NCBI RefSeq assembly: GCF_022201045.2
Contig: NC_068559.1
Coordinates: forward strand, 18,347,501-18,411,500
Length of the DNA: 64,000 nt
DNA from: Citrus sinensis
Taxonomy: Eukaryota; Streptophyta; Magnoliopsida; Sapindales; Rutaceae
Direction of reading: 5' to 3'
This document shows positions 23,627 through 35,300 of the stretch, in pieces (the first letter of the stretch is position 1; each line of letters starts with the position of its first letter). The notes under the pieces are model-generated. The model did not search any database and was not told the DNA's origin. It saw only the letters and a list, made by a program, of their open reading frames with translations. The position numbers and the translations under genes were made by a program.

Positions 23627-24165
23627 CTAACCGCTAGGGATGGCAAATTGCGGGCTTGGGCCGGGCTTTTCAAAGCCCAGGCCCAAGCCCACATTAGTTA
23701 AACGATGTCCAAGCCCTTCAAAAGCCCGGCCGAACTCGGGCCGGGCTTAGACGGGTCTGGGCCGGGCTCGGGCTTTTTAAATTAATTATAAAATATTTTT
23801 TAAATTAAGAAAAATATTTAAATTAAAGATAATAATATAATATATAAATAGAATAATAGTCAAATACATTAAATATTAGCAATACAACCTAATAAAATAA
23901 CAAATACTAATATAAAAAATTAAACTAATTTAATATTTTGATTTTTTTTTATTTAAATTAAATTTATTTTTTATTCATAAATTTAGAAAGCCTGGACCAA
24001 GTTCGGGTTTTTTTGCTAAGCCCTTGTCCAGGCCCAACATATGCGGGCTTCATAATTTTTAGGCCCATATCCAGGCCCACCCCATGCGGGCCGGACCCGC
24101 GGGCCTGAGCTGGGCTTGCCCGGACCTGGGCCGGCCCGGGCTTTTTTGCCACCCCTACTAACCGC
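23627..24165. mobile_element. hAT-like non-autonomous element 1
   Basis: The element is 23635-24157 (523 bp) with inverted ends TAGGGATGGCAA and TTGCCACCCCTA. It is flanked by a perfect 8-bp target duplication CTAACCGC (23627-23634 and 24158-24165). GC-rich ends built of GGGCCGGGC and GGGCCCA words surround an AT-rich core. The 80-codon minus-strand frame inside is a by-product of the GC-rich end. Confidence 0.88.
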
Positions 24166-24907
24166 AACCCATGCGAACTAAATTCAATTGCAACTCTTGC
24201 TTTCAAATCGATATATTTTGCTAGCTAGGTTTGAAATTAATATCTCTTGTTTTCAACATAATAATTTATCAACTCAATTAATTGACACGCACATAAAATT
24301 TTATGACAAACGAAATTAAGATTTAATTTTAAGAGTGAGTCTCTTATACTAATATCTTAAAAAAATGTGGTAATCACCAAAAAGAGTACGAAATTCTAAA
24401 TAAAATGTTCAAACCGTTATCGAGAGTCACTGAAGAAACACTAATTCCAAAAAGAATATGAGATCACAAATTCTAATTAGTTATTAATTAAAATGGGGAC
24501 ATCTCACATCCGGAGAATTTATTTATTTATTTTTATTTAAAAGTTATTCAATTTTATTTCTTAAAACATACCAGTTGCGAAGGCAGCCATAGATTTTCCC
24601 GGTAAAAAACCACCAAGGCGGAACAGACAAAGCTCCATTCTCAAATTTCAATTGATAAAAAAAAAAAAAAAAAACCGCCAATACCTACCTTCCACGTAGC
24701 AAACACCAACGATATTTTTCCCACCATAATAAAATAAAGAATTAAATAAAGAAAAATAATAATGGGATTCCGAAACCAAAATGCCTCGACGTTTCAACGC
24801 CTGCGCTCTGCGATGCTTGTCTTTTATTAAACTCCCCCACTCCCTTGTTCATATGCTCTGCAGAGCAATAAACATAATCTAATAAATAGATATTCATTCA
24901 ATTCACG
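24166..24907. other. Upstream region of ORANGE
   Basis: AT-rich distal part with an A run at 24658-24674. The GC content rises from about 24780 towards the ATG at 24908. No clear TATA box. Confidence 0.4.
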
Positions 24908-27900
24908 ATGTTGATGTGTTGCGGCGGCCGCGTTTTGGCCGGTTTGTATCCAGCTAAAAAACCGCTGATTCCGTACAATTACCACGGCGGCAACTCTAGA
25001 TTTCGCCGGCTTAATTCGAATTGGCGATGTAGAGCGTCGGAGCCTGAATCTTCTTCTTTTGCTCCGTCGATCGACGCCGAGTCCGCTGATAAAAACGCCG
25101 CCGGGTAATCTCTCTCTTTTATGTATGATTGATGTTTTATCTGTTCGGATGATGCGAATTTTTCAAATAACATACTGCAATATAACTTTTTTTAAAAAAA
25201 AAATTACATATGACTCCTGTGAAGCGATCACAGAGTGATGGCTACATGTTTGTTATTGGTGTTAACTGTTATTTTTCTTGCTGGTATTTGTACTGAGCGC
25301 ATCAAATTGTGATGTTGAAGTTGAATTTAGAATTTGGTTGGTCAAATGGCAAACAGGCGAAAATTGGCGCTAGAACAGTGTAAATACTCCTGGGAGGGAG
25401 TTTGATTTGAGAATTTTTCAAAGAGTTATCATATACAGTTATTCATCCCAAAAGGTGTAATAGATTTTATTGAAAATTTGTGAAAATTCAATATATCATC
25501 CACTTGATGAATCACATGTTGCACGACTCTTGAGTGCGGTGCCGTTTCTCAATAAGTGCTTTGGCTTGAACTGCCATAGGTACATGCAAAGGATATCAAT
25601 ACTTAAAATATGCACGTCTATTTGGAATAAGAAGTGAGTATATAATACCAACATTAGAGATGAAGGGATGCATGGTAAGAGGATACTTTGAAAGTAACTT
25701 TCCAACTGTTTTGAGATCACTCAATAACAATTCCTTTATACTACTCTTTCTTGTGGATTGCATATCACACTGAACAAGAAACTTCCCCATTTTTTTCTTT
25801 GGTGGTGGGGCAAGAGAGCAATGCATGGCTTGACTTATAATTGGCATGCAAAAATTAGATATGTCTTAGGTGTCTCAAAAAAATCCAATGGAAAGCTTTT
25901 TATATACTTGTTTTGTGATTTTGAATGCAGATTTTGCATCATAGAAGGTCCTGAAACAGTGCAGGACTTTGCCAAGATGGAACTGCAAGAAATACACGAT
26001 AATATTCGAAGTCGGCGGAATAAAATTTTCCTGCATATGGAAGAGGTGAGCTTATGATATTTTGCTGGCTGTTAATGTCTTTTGTCAAGGAGGACAACAT
26101 TATTATACCATAGGAGAGTTTATCCACTGTCTTTGCTAGGAATGACAATGCACTCATGACAACTTTTAAACAACTTAAACTAGATTCATGTGTGAATATC
26201 AAGGCTACATGTATTGCAAAATACAATTCCTAAGCTGATTTTATTTATAGGCAGTTGTTCATACAAGGTTTAATGTATTGTGGTAGTGGTTCTGCTGGAA
26301 ATATATGATGCTAATCCACACAGTTAGGATAATATATTATGGTTGTAGTTTATCAGTTCTTGGTTTTTGAATGTTTATTAACATGTATGGTATCTCTTCT
26401 CCGGCATAACTTTACGTTCCCCTTTCTATGCTCCATCTTTATAGTACATGCAGAAACATTTACTCTTAGCTTTAATTTACATTTAGCTTTAATTTACATT
26501 TAGATTCAATTCTAACGTACATTTTTTATGACATTGCCTTAGCGCTTATCTTTGTTCTCAAATGAGCGTAGGTTCGCAGGCTGAGGATACAACAGAGAAT
26601 TAAAAATGCTGAACTTGGTATTTCCAAAGAAGAACAAGACAACGAACTTCCTAGTTTTCCGTCATTCATCCCGTTCTTGCCTCCTTTGGTTAGTGTTTTT
26701 ATTTATTTATTTTTTTCCGGCATGCAATGTGAGTGTTCCTTTTTCTATCCATATTTTGTTTCCCAAGTTAATGCTAGTATTCTTTATTGTAATTACATGA
26801 GTCAGTCGTTAAATTTTGTTTAGTTGAAATTAAGTGTACTTCCTTTTCCCTTTGTTATTGACTCTTGCAATATTAGCTGGCTAAATTAGGTACATCTTCT
26901 CCTTGAAGATGTTGACTGCATGTTAATTGATTAATGATTTCAATGCTTGCTTTCAGAGTGCAGCGAATTTGAAGGTGTACTATGCAACTTGTTTTTCTCT
27001 CATTGCTGGGGTTATTCTTTTTGGTGGCCTTCTAGCACCCTCTGTGAGTTATTTATACATTTAGCTGCTATTATCAGATTACCTGTGATTTTTGAGATGC
27101 CCATCTCTCCATCAATCAGTCGACTAGAAGAAAAAAATTTCTTCTTAAATTACTTTTCTTGATAAGGAACCTAGTCAATAATTTACTTCTCTTAACAAGG
27201 AACGTAGTGGATAACTTGAGGAATGAAAGGTGCCAAATGACTGGTGCAAGATGTGCAAACTTGGAGGACAAATTAAGGGAGAGAATAATATCATGCTCAA
27301 GTGTTAACTGTTAAGTTCTCTCTTACAGAGGAAGACATTTTCTAAAAAATATAATTAGCTGATTCTTGAGTCCTCCTGAGTTAGTACATAGTTGCTGCCG
27401 AAGAGAAATTGCTCAAAATTTAGTCAATATCCAATGATTAGTGAGCAATTGAAGATATGTTGATGGAGATGAGTTCCATATTCTTAACACAATTTGGCTT
27501 TTGTTTTGCATCTCAGTTGGAGCTTAAGCTGGGTATAGGGGGCACATCATATGCAGATTTTATCCAGAGTGTGCATTTACCAATGCAATTGAGGTATTGA
27601 TTATACAATCATCCATCTCTAGTCGCACTGTTACCGGCTTGCAGCTTGCTTGTTGAATAAAATACAGTCCACTCTCTTCCATGATGGTTCTTTCTCTTAG
27701 AATATGATGAAATTTTGGAGATGCTATGATTTGATACTCACCATACTTGCTGCTGCAAATTTCAGTCAGGTTGACCCTATAGTTGCATCATTCTCTGGAG
27801 GAGCAGTTGGGGTGATTTCAGCCTTGATGATAGTTGAAGTAAACAATGTGAAGCAGCAGGAACAAAAAAGATGCAAATACTGTCTTGGAACAGGTATTTT

Positions 27901-28529
27901 CTTGAATCTATCCTCTATTTTCTAGGCCGTTAATGTCTATTTCTAACAAACCTTTCTGCTAGACCTTCGGCACTCTGCAGTTATGCTACCATTATTCTGT
28001 GTTCACTTTGGCTACAGATAGATATTTGTTGAGTATATCCACATTGGCTTCTTTGTCTGTAAAGGATTCATACATTCATCCAATTGTCGAGAAAGGAAAT
28101 CTTTCTTACTGTGTTTTTCTTCGTATTTGACCTGATAAATGCAGGATATCTCGCTTGTGCACGGTGCTCGAATACTGGATCTCTTGTTCTTATTGAACCA
28201 GTCTCAACAGTTAATGGTGGAGATCAGCCTCTATCTGCACCAAAAACAGAAAGATGTTCAAACTGTTCAGGATCTGGAAAGGTTGGATGGACACCTAATG
28301 AAATATTTTGAACATGGGATTCATTTACAGAATTATTTTACACTTCTTTTTCAAATACATTAGTTGTAATTGGTACTGTATATGCATGCTTTTGGCGCAC
28401 AAATTCTCAGAATTCATTTTTTTTTTTTTTATCATTTCTTATACTTTGCAGGTGATGTGCCCTACATGCCTCTGTACGGGAATGGCAATGGCAAGTGAAC
28501 ATGATCCACGGATTGACCCCTTCGATTAA
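24908..28529 (+). CDS. OR: ORANGE protein (DnaJ-type zinc-finger plastid chaperone)
   Basis: Exons 24908-25104, 25931-26045, 26572-26688, 26957-27043, 27517-27593, 27766-27893, 28145-28281, 28452-28529; 311 aa, the usual OR length. It begins with a Ser/Arg-rich plastid transit region (about 1-50). The conserved OR core follows (FCIIEGPETVQDF at about 67; NIRSRRNKIF at about 90), then two membrane segments (about 148-170, and VASFSGGAVGVISALMIVEV), then four Cys pairs CKYCLGTG, CARCSNTG, CSNCSGSG, CPTCLCTG, ending RIDPFD. In known plants OR binds and stabilises phytoene synthase and drives chromoplast formation. The Arg changed in the carotenoid-accumulating 'golden' alleles (R90 of Arabidopsis) lies, as I recall, in the NIRSRRNKIF stretch, which is unaltered here. 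It faces SRS2 convergently. All junctions are GT-AG. Confidence 0.95.
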
Positions 28530-28817
28530 AGGTGCATTAGCTATTTAATCTTTATTTTCTGTACAACTCACATATGAAGTTGTCGCAAGTTCTTTCTGTG
28601 AAGATAACCAATTCTCTGTATATATAAACAAATCAAGATAATCATGAACATATATAGGTGCCAATAAACCGTGTTCGAAACTTTGTGGCGGATGACATTG
28701 TAGTTTTGCACTTTGAAGAGAAATTTTTTATGCAAAAAGAAGTCACTTCCTTTGAGTAAATGATACAATTAAATTCTAGTGGATGGATGTGCTTGCTTCA
28801 CCCAAGAAAATGAGATA
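28530..28817. other. 3' flank of ORANGE
   Basis: Probable 3' untranslated region and spacer up to the solo LTR. Confidence 0.5.
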
Positions 28818-30637
28818 TGTTGTGTAACACCCCAATCCGAAATCTAAGGGCAAATATGTCCACAACTCACATATGAATTTAAATAACTCTTTACAATCGA
28901 TAAAATTCAAGCCTCAAATACAAAAGCCAGCGGAATAACTTAAAAACTTAACCAAACCATCTACTATCCTCAATTCAAATCCATCTTCTCACTCATCACG
29001 AATCAATCCTGATTTCTGGAAACTGAATCACAATAAACTATAATGAGTACAAAACCCAGTAAGCAAACTAGTTTTTTTTATATGGAAAATACATACATAC
29101 TTATACATAATGCAATGGATGATATGTCATGATCTTTTGGAAATACTGTAAAATAAATTCATAAAAATCTCTTTTTGTCGCTTTCAAACTTTCTCATTTT
29201 CTTTCGATGAAATACGTATCCTGCAATGTGGCACTTTGTGCTGTGCGTGGCACTTTGCACCATGCGTGGCACTTTGCGGCGCTCTGGCCCTCTGGCCCTC
29301 AAGAGGTGGCCCCCACACAACTTCAAGAGGTGGCCCCCAATGCAAAATCTCATAAAACAGAAATTTCGTTTGCTAAAATTCACTTGCTCATTCATAGAAA
29401 AATCAATGCATTTTCGTGTTCATGCGAATGAACCATCACACATACATATGCCCATGTACATACATACGCCCATTACATAACAACACATCACATAAACACA
29501 TGAGCAGACACATATAAATTCATATTTGTACATATCAAAATAGGTTTTTCACACAAGTCAAACATATATATTATTTAGTGTGATTCGTTTTAAAGTTTAG
29601 TTTACTTACCTCTTGGCATCCTCATGTAACAAATGCGTACTGATACCATCAACCTAAAATCACCAATAACGCCTCATAAGATATAATCAAATCTCAATCA
29701 TAAACTCTAATGTCCTCAAATATTTCAATGTAAACAACTCAAAAGCCAAACCTCAAATGTTCTCAATAATCAGCCCTTAAAACATAACAGTCCATACTTC
29801 TTCGATTTTTAATAAACTATTCTCTTATTGGAAGAATTTCAAATTTTACAAACCATATGCTGACACATTGAAAGTTCATTGATAAAAATTTCATAACATA
29901 ATTCCTTCAAAAACTATTGAAAATAATTCACGTTTCAGACATCATCAATATTGTCAAACAGTTTTCTGTTTTGAACACACTTGCTTTACAAATACAAAAC
30001 AATTTATTGCTTTATCATAAAATCATGAAAATTTCCAGAATCATACTAGACATATATAAAAATCATTGGTCCAAATTTCATAATTTTTTAAGAAGTCTAA
30101 CTATGGTAAAAATAATTTCGTAATTCACGTTATTCACTAAAATCATAAATTTCCAGATTTTCAGACTTGAATTTGAAAAATTATAATTAATTGAAATATT
30201 ATCCGATTAACTTGAAACAAGTTTCAAAACGTTCTAGACGATGTCTAGTCTAACATACCCAAAAATCAGAATCAAAATCAATTTATACAAAGTATTATGA
30301 TTTTCGTAATAATTCACTGTCAGCATATTTCTGTAAAATCGTAGGTTTCTACTTCTATTGCAATCATGCTTCTCCACAACAATTTAATAAAAACCAAGAT
30401 TAAAACTTACCTCCAAAACTTCTCCCAACAATAACACCTTGATCTCATGTGTTGCCTATGACAGAACTAATAAGAAGAAGAAGACTTTCTTCTTCTCTTT
30501 TTCTTTTCTTTTCTCTTTTCTCTCTCTCTCTCTTATAATGAAAAAGACATCTTATTCTATTTATACTAGGGTAAAAATGATCACTAAAAATTAAAAAGAC
30601 TTAAATACCCTTAGGAGATTTGGGATATTACATGTTG
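28818..30637 (-). mobile_element. Solo LTR, probably Ty3-gypsy type
   Basis: The LTR is 28823-30632 (1810 bp), bounded by TGTAACACCCC and GGGATATTACA and flanked by a 5-bp target duplication TGTTG (28818-28822 and 30633-30637). TG...CA ends and the 5-bp duplication mark a complete LTR with no internal region, the product of LTR-LTR recombination. Read on the minus strand, a TATAAATAG box lies near 30558-30575, so the element ran leftwards. The perfect duplication suggests moderate age. Gypsy is inferred from the end sequence only. Confidence 0.82.
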
Positions 30638-31718
30638 TGTGCCACAAGGTGACCTACCAAGAGCACAAGTAGTTTCTTTTGGCCTATTTAACGTTATTTG
30701 TGTTACCTTGTCATTACTAGTCTGGAGGAAGAGTCTTCTGGAACTTCCTTTACATAAATGAATATGAACTGAGCATGCCTATTCTTGTTCTTCAGAGGCA
30801 ATATCATCATCTCACTTGGGGCGTTGATATTTGTATATTATACTATGTTTATTTACTTAAGTAGGAGTGAGGACTGAGGAATATAAATTCCTTCCATTCC
30901 AGTGTTTATTTACATATTTTAAGAGAGGAGTAGAAATTTCACTTTGTGGAGTTCACTCATTTTTGGAGTGAGGTGGTGGATTCCCACTTTCATGGGGCCC
31001 ACTCCCACCTTTTCTTTTGTGACCCTTCTTTTATTAAATTTAATAGAGTAAAATAAATTATATCATATTTATTTAAATAGTATTATTATATTTAGTTAAA
31101 AATAATAATTTACTAAGTTAAAATTACTTAAAAATAATATTATTGTATTCTTAGAGAATTAATAATATTACTATATACTATCTTTATTTGAAAATATAAT
31201 ATTATTATATTTATTTAATATTAATAATTATTAATAATAACAAATAATTTATTCTTAGAAAATATTAATTTTGTACTATGTTATTAATAATAATGTTTCA
31301 TTTGGGTTGCTGGTATTAATAATTTTTAATTTATATTATTAAAATTAAAATTAATAAAAAATTGTGATTTTACATAATTCAAAATATTAATAATTATTAT
31401 TAGTTTACAAATGTAATAAAATAAGTATTTTATTTTTCGAATATATTTCTTATTAATTTTGTAATTAAAAATTATAATTTTTTTAAATAAAAGTAAAACT
31501 GTAATTTAAAACTATTTACCCTCAATTCAAAACAAAATAAATACATAAATTGCATTTTAATTCTGGTTCTATACTTTCATTTCAGTGTAAATAAACAACT
31601 TATTCTTACTCAACACTCTTAATAAGATTTTCACTTTTCAAAATTCTCATTTTAATCCAAAATGTAAACATTACCTTAGAATAATCAACGCCATCATCAT
31701 TGGTTTAGTAATACCATG
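30638..31718. other. Very AT-rich intergenic DNA
   Basis: 30846-31680 may be a further MITE: GTTTATTTAC-type words occur near 30850 and 30905, and their complement GTAAATAAAC near 31588. The ends are not clear enough to call. Confidence 0.35.
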
Positions 31719-32112
31719 TTTGCTATTAAGTTTTGTAATTGTAGTTTAAAAACATTGCAGTTTAAAAACATTGCAGTTGCGCTGGCATAGCACTGTTGCT
31801 CCGCCCATACATTTTTAGGAGAATTCTCCTGAAAATGTATGGGTGGAGTTGCTAAACTATGGCAACGCACCTACCCCAAACACAATCTATAATATTAAAA
31901 TATTTAGTAAATGCTTACTGCTATAGTTTGGAAAATAAAATAAATTAATCTCACACTTGTATGATGAAAATCTATAATAGCTTTAATATTTTTGTCAAAA
32001 CTATTTAGAAGTCCTTTAATTACGTGTTATTAATTTTCTTTTTTATAGTTGTAGTTCTTTTTTTTCTTCAAAATAACTATAACATAAATTTTTTTATCAT
32101 CTCAATACTAAA
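31719..32112. mobile_element. MITE copy A with an internal perfect foldback
   Basis: Ends TTTGCTATTAAG and CTCAATACTAAA are inverted repeats. The interior shares about 130 bp of words (CTGCTATAG, CACTTGTATGAT, AAAATCTAT) with the MITE in a PAO2 intron (57147-57405). A 94-nt hairpin (31777-31870) centred on GAATTC sits in the left half, with arms that include CTCCGCCCATACATTTT and its near-complement. Confidence 0.65.
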
Positions 32113-32358
32113 TAAGACCTAAATGGGTTCGGCGTAAATCTCAATCCGTTTAATAGCACGAAATGCACCAATTAAAGAAAGGGGGTTATGGCTGGAGTAT
32201 GAAGAGTTAATAGCCTAATAGCGGCTGAAAAACACCACAGTTATAATAAATATACGCAAAAGTACTACAGCATCGACATTTCGAAAACACATACAATGAA
32301 ACTTTTGGCAATTCTTTTCCTTGAGGCCAGCATTCTGCAAGTTCACAAACCTCTCTAG

Positions 32359-35300
32359 TCATAATGATTTGTATTGTTCAATCAAACGAGAAGCATGGAG
32401 ACGTGATGCAGGGGCTTCAGTGCATCCCAAACTTCTTAGAAAAGCGATCTACATTTCAACAAAAGTGAGGAGAATCCAGGTTTACTATTTTTTTTTTCTT
32501 TTAGGTATGGAGACATAATAGCTATTAAAAATTGCAATAAAACCAAAAGACTGTTAGCTACCTGTTTAGAAGTCGGTGCCGACGAACCCATTGAATTCTC
32601 AATTCTTAATTTCTGAAAATGCTCCTGGAGAAGAAGAAAAACATCAGAAAACATTAGCTTTTGCAACGCATTTAAAAACGAAGGTCGGTTTGAGGAGCTT
32701 TTTAAATAGAAACCTGAATGAAATATTACATGCTCTATCAGAAGAATATTTTGACATATCAAACCCTTCAGATTTGAGGTAGTATCCAGATGAAGGGTAA
32801 CAGACTTCGGATATTGCAACAAGAACAGCATAATACAGAAAATTTATTCCTCTTGCACATTTTTACTGGAATTTTTGTGTTCTCGTTGAGCTAAATACCC
32901 TAAAGGGACTCAGGACACTCAAACTTGGACATTTTTATTCTCCTGAACTATGACCAGAAGAAACTCAGAGAACGGAATAGCCCTAAAGTTAACAGTGGGT
33001 AACGGATTAGCACAGAGAGCAGTGACCACTGATAAGTGTTGAAGCTTAATTTAAACTAAGCAAGAGAACATGGCTGAAGAAAAATGAGGAAAGTGAACAT
33101 GGTTATATATTTTCAGTGAAGTATCTGGAAGTTGAAATGGCAAACCTGTTTCTCTCGTATCATATGAGCACGTTGATCAGCAGGAATTTTTTCCCATCTC
33201 AAAACCTATAGGACAGATACTCCATATTGAGCAAAATTTGGTAAATATTAACTCCATATGGAGCAAAATCTGACATTTCCATGTACTTACGTATTCTGCA
33301 TAGTGAAACGCTTCATTGGAGCTCAAACAAGACTTCAGAGCACGCAAAACATCCTAATAAATCATGCATGAACCGTTTCAGAAATTGTTTAACAATTATG
33401 GGTAATACAGGTCAATATAATTGAATTAGGTTTCAGCACAAGTTCAAAAGGATAAATGGATGATTTAGATTTTTATGCGGACATTTCATAGATAATTCCC
33501 TTGAACACTAAATGAAAGTCATAATTAGTAGTCAAAATCCAAGACACTTTCTTAATCATCTCCATAAGACTTCATTCAATGGACCAATTAACGTCTTTCC
33601 AGAAACGGGCATAGAAGGCTGTAATAGCAGAATTATTGATAGAGTTGCGATGGATTCCTCTTAATAAGTTTATATCTATTTGATGAAAATGGAGGTGCAT
33701 ATGAACTGTCTTTTGGACCAGTATCTCTAATCATGAACTAATGAAAGATTAATTAGAGAGGATTCATAGTCTAACATAGTAAAAATTTTCAACTGCATTT
33801 CAGCATTCTTCTTAAAAAAATCTACATAATATCTCTGAACATGAAAACTTCCAACAGGATCTATTTCTAGCATAAGTCTTTGAATTATAAGTTGATATCA
33901 TGTCAATAGCCTACAGGTTGATGGTATATCCTCTCATATTGATAAGGAGCATAGATCAATGGTTTTGTCAGCAAAAAAGTACTTCCCAACAGCTAAAATT
34001 TATTATGTACCAGTTAAAGCAAAGGAGGACTTCATTAAAAAATGTTGTTTTAAAATTTAAAAATTAAAAAAAAATGGACTAGTAGTACAACCTTATGCTT
34101 GTTCTTCTTCACTCTTAGACGTTCATCAATTACAAAATCAACCTGTAAATGAAGAAGGTCCAAACATCAGACTGGTCAAAATAACCAGGCATTAATACTT
34201 CCACAGATTCACCTGGTAGCCAATATAAATGTTACTCATCATTTGTCAGAAAAAGTAGGACACTTTTATAAATATCTTTTCATCAATTCAACATATGAGA
34301 AACTATCTGCATGACTATACAGGAAACCAGGTAACTGAAATGCCTATTCTTGAAGATTCTTGGGCTGAATCTTTCTCACATATACGCTTAATCGATAGTG
34401 AAGTTTTATTTAAGCTCCTCACTATCCAGAAAACAGTACTTTGAGTTTATGAAAATAGCAAAGAAGTATTGCATGTGGGTCAGCTTTGTAGGAAATGCAC
34501 ATAAATTTTACACACTAGTGAAACAAGTTTGTTATAATAGATCATGCAATGCATGACATACTAGATTTTAAAGCTTCATGAAATAAAAATTGGGCATATT
34601 TAGTTCTATTCCTCATCTAGTGTGGATATATGCAATGAGCAAAAAGATAAAGAATCAGGACCGCTAATGTGCTAAAAATAAAGAAAACACTGCGTTAGAG
34701 TTCCTTTTTTATCTTTTAGCTCCTTCCGCATAATACATTTGCACTAGATAATTCTCGTATACAGTTGTCTGGCCTAGAGCATAAAGTCAGCAAGAGCCAC
34801 ACACAATTCAACCCTGACTATAAACTAAATAGTATATGCATGTCAATATAAAATTGCTTTAGACCGAATCTGAACTACCATAGGATATGGGTAAAAAAAT
34901 GAATTTATGAAAGGATAACCTTGTTAAGCAATCTCTTAGGCTCCTGGAAGGCTTTCTTCTTGGCCCATTGATGGAATAAATGGGAAATGATTGATCTGTC
35001 CTCCACACTGAATCTGTATAGTGGTGACAATTGAACAGGAGTAAAAGTTACACCCCAATAGGGAATTACTATATGTAATAATATCATTATTATGCAAATA
35101 GCAGTTTAAAGGAAAACCTTCGTAAGAAACTATTTCCATTGCATGCCTCCAGTAGTTCCATTGACTCTGTTGCAGCCCCGCTAAGTTGAACATTCAGGAA
35201 GTCAGTTGACACCAGATCTGTTTCACAACAGTTCTCTTCTCTTGGCAGATTAATTGTAAATTGGGCAGTTCCTTCTGGAATGTTCTCGTGCTGGTCTTGT

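Noticed and set aside
23964-24206. 80-codon minus-strand frame
   Set aside because: Lies across the GC-rich end of hAT-like element 1 and is not a gene.
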